From JAFGVL01 sp963663245 (GTDB lineage Bacteria; Bacteroidota; Bacteroidia; Bacteroidales; Paludibacteraceae), in NCBI GenBank assembly GCA_963663245.1, contig OY760143.1:1860001-1924000 (forward strand): a stretch of DNA of 64,000 nt, read 5' to 3'. The translations under genes and the position numbers were made by a program. Below the pieces are notes generated by a model, which saw only the letters and a program-made list of their open reading frames with translations, was not told the DNA's origin and did not search any database. Below, piece after piece: positions 61,332 through 64,000 of the stretch (positions are counted from its first letter, which is position 1; each line of letters begins with the position of its first letter).

Positions 61332-62549
61332 ATGACACAGAACGAAGCAATAAAAACTATAAATGACTTAGTGACTATTTCAACTAAAAATGAAAAGTTT
61401 GTAAATAGCACAAAAGAACCTTCAAAATCTTTTGGTATTGGTCAATCAAATGTTTCATTTATTGGATATGAATCTTTATTAAAATACCAGACTAGTTTAG
61501 AACTTCTCTATGCTTTTAATAAAGAAATTGAAAATACAATTTCTCTTAAGAAGTTTGAAGAATCAATTATTCTACTAATTCGAAAGTTTCGTGATGAAAA
61601 TATAAAATGTGACACTCACTTGCTCCAAGATTTCTTTAATGCTTTTTTAAAAATCCCCAAAGTAGATAGTGAAATATTATTTGAATTATATGGAGCAGAA
61701 ATGCAAAATGACATTCTAATTCTTGGTGATTTCACTATATATAATTATCTGCTTTCAAAAGAAATACTTTTCAAGAAATACTCTCATTTACAAGAAGACC
61801 TATTTTTTGATAATAGAAAATCAAATATTTATTTGGGAGTAAAGGTTACTGCAAGAGAAAATAACAAAGCTGTAGAAATTGCAGATGAACTTGTTGAGAC
61901 ATTTGAGAATGTTTTGAATTATATGATAGCTGACCTTAGTCATAAAAGAAGTGTTGGTGTTTTTAATTTTAGAGGTTGGCGTAATACGAGTAGGATTATT
62001 TGCAACAATACAACAATGGGTTTTCATGGTAGCAATGAAGTAAGTCTACCAGTTAAAATCGAAGATAAATATTTCACAGATACTTCTCAAGGGAATGATA
62101 AAATATGGAATCTTATTACCAAGAAAAATAAAACAGAAGTAGAGAATCGTCTTTTACAAGCTATTGAATGGATTGGGAAAGGTATCCATGATAAAGATAA
62201 ATCTAAAGCCTTAGTTCAATTTGTTTTTTCAATTGAAGGAATGTTAAAATTTGATGAAAAATCAATTATAACTCCATCCATTGTAAGTCAATTAAGTGAA
62301 TGGTTAGCTTTCATTATTCAAGATGATTTAGATAAAAGAATTGAAATCGCAGCATACTTTAAACAAATATATCGAAAAAGGTCTGCCATTGTTCACGGTG
62401 GTGCAAAAGCAATAGATTTAAATGATATTCAAATTGCACTTCAAATTGCAAAATTGATGACTATATCGTTTCTAACAACAGAACCTTTTAATAATATAAA
62501 ATCTCTACAAGAATTAAATGGAGTAATAACAAAAATGAAGTTTAAATAA
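61332..62549 (+). CDS. HEPN-domain protein (Apea-like), putative RNase/defence
   Basis: 405 residues. The C-terminal third (about 280-400) has the features of an Apea-like HEPN domain: LLQAIEWIGKGIHDKDKSKA, ALVQFVFSIEGMLKF and, most telling, YRKRSAIVHGG with the R-x4-H (RSAIVH) motif that forms HEPN RNase active sites. The N-terminal ~270 residues are unfamiliar, mostly helical. HEPN proteins of this type occur in toxin-antitoxin and anti-phage systems. It sits alone between cassette-like repeats, with base use more AT-rich than the housekeeping genes. Defence role inferred. Confidence 0.6.
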   Translation: MTQNEAIKTINDLVTISTKNEKFVNSTKEPSKSFGIGQSNVSFIGYESLLKYQTSLELLYAFNKEIENTISLKKFEESIILLIRKFRDENIKCDTHLLQDFFNAFLKIPKVDSEILFELYGAEMQNDILILGDFTIYNYLLSKEILFKKYSHLQEDLFFDNRKSNIYLGVKVTARENNKAVEIADELVETFENVLNYMIADLSHKRSVGVFNFRGWRNTSRIICNNTTMGFHGSNEVSLPVKIEDKYFTDTSQGNDKIWNLITKKNKTEVENRLLQAIEWIGKGIHDKDKSKALVQFVFSIEGMLKFDEKSIITPSIVSQLSEWLAFIIQDDLDKRIEIAAYFKQIYRKRSAIVHGGAKAIDLNDIQIALQIAKLMTISFLTTEPFNNIKSLQELNGVITKMKFK

Positions 62550-62555
62550 AAATTA

Positions 62556-62710
62556 CTGTTGCCAACAAACGGTATCGCACATGCGCCACAGCCTGCGGGC
62601 AGTGGGTTGCGCTATATCTTCATCGGGGGACACCTACGGTGTCTCATCGGGCGACATCTAGCCTATCGGCTGATGTCACACGATGCCATACCTCCAACCG
62701 TTCTCTGCAA
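62556..62710 (+). repeat. Cassette-like palindromic element A
   Basis: Begins 7 bases after the HEPN-like stop. Visibly GC-richer than its surroundings. Opening CTGTTGCCAACAAACGGT, closing CACGATGCCATACC. GGTATCG (62671-62677) pairs with CGATGCC (62681-62687) in register with a T.G pair. Inner hairpins: CCAC-A-GCC/GGC-A-GTGG (62586-62605), GGACACC/GGTGTCT (62628-62644) and GACATC-T-AGCC/GGCT-GATGTC (62653-62677). Outer TTGC/GCAA (to 62710) may close it. Nearly same ends as element B. Confidence 0.6.
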
Positions 62711-62786
62711 TTATAAGACAAAGAACTTTTAATAAAGAAAAGTAGTGTTAGTGCTACTTTCTCCAATAATTTAAAAAACAAAAACT

Positions 62787-63269
62787 ATGAAAAAACTATT
62801 TTTAATTACTTCGGTTATATTTCTGTTATTTTCTTGTGAAAAAGAAGATATTATAGATGAGAACATTAATGGAGATAAAGCTGATCTAGTTGAAACCAGC
62901 TTAGAATTAAACACTGCAACTTACACAATTGATGGAACTACTTATGAAGTCTCAGGTCTAACTTGGACTGAATTTTCTAATAACGATTATATTATTGATG
63001 GTATTGGAAGTAATAATGCGGAGTTAAGTATATGGATACCCTCAATATTTGCTGGAGATTACAACTTTAACGACCCTAAACTAGGTGGCGATGATATTGA
63101 TATAAGAATCACTACAACTAATTCAATTTTTAGTTCTGTACATTCAGAAGGGACAATAAAAATAATAGAATCGACAGAGAAATATGTATTAGGTGAGTTT
63201 AGTGGAAACTTTGGCAATAAAACAGTTGAGCTACCTGCATCTGGAAACTTTTACATAGAAGTTAAATAA
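62787..63269 (+). CDS. Uncharacterised lipoprotein in cassette-like array
   Basis: 160 residues. Lipobox LFSC (Cys about 17) followed by EKEDIID, which matches the Lys/acidic surface-export pattern of Bacteroidota lipoproteins. The rest alternates short strands (TYTIDGTTYEVSGLTWTEFS, NNAELSIWIPSIFAGDYNF, KYVLGEFSGNFGNKTVELP), suggestive of a small beta-sandwich. I do not recognise the family. Located between two palindromic elements, in the same orientation as its neighbours. Confidence 0.65.
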   Translation: MKKLFLITSVIFLLFSCEKEDIIDENINGDKADLVETSLELNTATYTIDGTTYEVSGLTWTEFSNNDYIIDGIGSNNAELSIWIPSIFAGDYNFNDPKLGGDDIDIRITTTNSIFSSVHSEGTIKIIESTEKYVLGEFSGNFGNKTVELPASGNFYIEVK

Positions 63270-63270
63270 C

Positions 63271-63357
63271 AGTTACCAACAAAGGCTATCGTACATGGGA
63301 CGCGGGGCACTGACCTCGGTTGACATCTCCCTTTCGGCTGACGCCCCACGATGCCTA
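63271..63357 (+). repeat. Cassette-like palindromic element B
   Basis: Begins at the lipoprotein stop. Opens CAGTTACCAACAAAGGCTAT and closes with CGGCTGACGCCCCACGATGCC, very similar to element A (CGGCTGATGTCACACGATGCC). GGC-T-ATCGT (63284-63292) pairs with ACGAT-GCC (63348-63355) leaving one extrahelical T, and GGGGC (63304-63308) pairs with GCCCC (63343-63347). A hairpin with a bulged base and a central unpaired part is reminiscent of integron attC sites, although the canonical RYYYAAC/GTTRRRY ends are not exact. Confidence 0.6.
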
Positions 63358-63427
63358 GACATTAAAGAAATCCAGAACAATTAAACATAAGACATAAAAA
63401 ACGTAAGATTAAGAAAACAAATAAATT

Positions 63428-63955
63428 ATGAGATTAAAGAATTTAATGACAGGATTAATAATTCTAATTACTATTAATCTATCAGCACAGGATCTGATAT
63501 CATATGAAAAAGTGATTAAAACTGACAGCATTGGAAAAGCACTAATTTTTTCAACAATCAATGACTGGTTCGCGACAACTTATAACTCAGCAAATGATGT
63601 TATTCAAATGGTTGATAAAGAAGCAGGAATAATAATTGGAAAAGGTTCAATGAAATACTACTATGGAAATAACTCTTCCTATAACGGAAATATAAATTAT
63701 ACAATTAAGGTTTATGTTAAAGACAATAGATATAAAGTTATTTTAACTGATTTCAAACATTCTGGACTTTCATTCGACTTAGGACTAATAACATCCGCAG
63801 AGATTTACGCCACTAAAGGGATGTATAAAAAATATCACAACAAAGCATGGAGTGATATAAAATTGAAAACTGAACAATATTCAAATGATATATTTAATTC
63901 TATTGAGAATAAAACAAAAAAGACTAATTATATAAATATTGGAGACGATTGGTAG
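63428..63955 (+). CDS. DUF4468 (TBP-like fold) secreted protein
   Basis: 175 residues with a signal peptide (MRLKNLMTGLIILITINLSAQ). The mature part (YEKVIKTDSIGKALIFSTIN, DVIQMVDKEAGIIIGKGSM, YTIKVYVKDNRYKVILTDFK) matches the DUF4468 pattern, a small domain with a TBP-like fold found mostly in Bacteroidota. Function unknown; probably envelope or secreted. The third gene of the cassette-like set. A further element begins just after its TAG. Confidence 0.75.
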   Translation: MRLKNLMTGLIILITINLSAQDLISYEKVIKTDSIGKALIFSTINDWFATTYNSANDVIQMVDKEAGIIIGKGSMKYYYGNNSSYNGNINYTIKVYVKDNRYKVILTDFKHSGLSFDLGLITSAEIYATKGMYKKYHNKAWSDIKLKTEQYSNDIFNSIENKTKKTNYINIGDDW

Positions 63956-64000
63956 AAACACTACACACAACAAAAAATATAGTGCATTTGGCAGATGGTG
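63956..64000 (+). repeat. Cassette-like element C (runs off the window)
   Basis: ACACAACAAAAAATATAGTG (63965-63984) then CATTTGGCAGATGG. It aligns with the opening of A (CAACAAACGGTATCGCACAT) at CAACAAA, TAT and CAT with the same spacing, starting about 7 bases after the DUF4468 gene stop. The right part is beyond the window. Confidence 0.45.

Noticed and set aside
62556..63357. Calling elements A and B true integron attC sites
   Set aside because: The geometry is similar, but the RYYYAAC and GTTRRRY core ends are not exact and no integrase is visible in the window; kept as a hypothesis only.
1..64000. tRNA, rRNA or CRISPR arrays
   Set aside because: No cloverleaf, rRNA signature or regularly spaced identical repeats with unique spacers was noticed while reading; a tRNAscan or CRISPR finder run would settle this.

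Overview
The window comes from a low-GC Bacteroidota chromosome. Support: many perfect TAnnTTTG -7 promoter boxes, some with TTTG 17-21 bp upstream; little Shine-Dalgarno sequence before starts; type IX secretion (T9SS) sorting domains and a PorP/SprF protein; a MurF-alanine racemase fusion; a DUF4290 gene beside murA; GSCFA and FISUMP domain proteins; and dapL for lysine/peptidoglycan synthesis. It is probably a marine or sediment, free-living member of the Bacteroidales/Marinilabiliales or Flavobacteriales side of the phylum; I cannot place it further.

Layout. 1-4.1 kb: end of an outer-membrane barrel gene, a secreted PL10 pectate lyase, an MCE lipid-transport protein and a cell-wall amidase. 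4.3-9.8 kb: lptD, slyD, aroC, kdsA and a BFD-like ferredoxin. 10.1-14.3 kb: a three-gene T9SS-linked operon (type B sorting-domain adhesin, PorP/SprF, PD40 protein). 14.4-26.1 kb: housekeeping genes (nadD, gmk, yicC, tsaB, DUF4290, murA, mtfA-like, cca, rpsF-rpsR-rplI, rimM) with some lipoproteins. 27.1-35.3 kb: the first accessory block, with two tandem copies of an ECF-sigma/membrane-anchor fusion plus barrel partner, then three tandem lipoproteins that share an N-terminal half but carry exchanged C-terminal domains. 35.3-41.2 kb: a six-gene operon around murF-alr. 41.5-43.7 kb: dapF and dapL.

43.9-59.7 kb is a nitrogen-assimilation region: a porin-like protein, two P-II proteins and Amt1; then a third P-II and Amt2; then gltB and gltD; then, after a few other genes, a eukaryote-type (GSII) glutamine synthetase. 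Together these take ammonium through the envelope and inner membrane, sense nitrogen status and run the GS-GOGAT cycle. Between gltD and glnA lie a lipoprotein and an uncharacterised aminotransferase/glutaminase-like/HAD operon; an APH-fold kinase-like gene follows.

61.2-64 kb is the second accessory block: three co-oriented genes (HEPN-like protein, lipoprotein, DUF4468 protein), each followed directly by a related palindromic element that is GC-richer than its surroundings where complete. The arrangement resembles a gene-cassette array. With the duplicated sigma/barrel modules, it is the most promising lead in the window.
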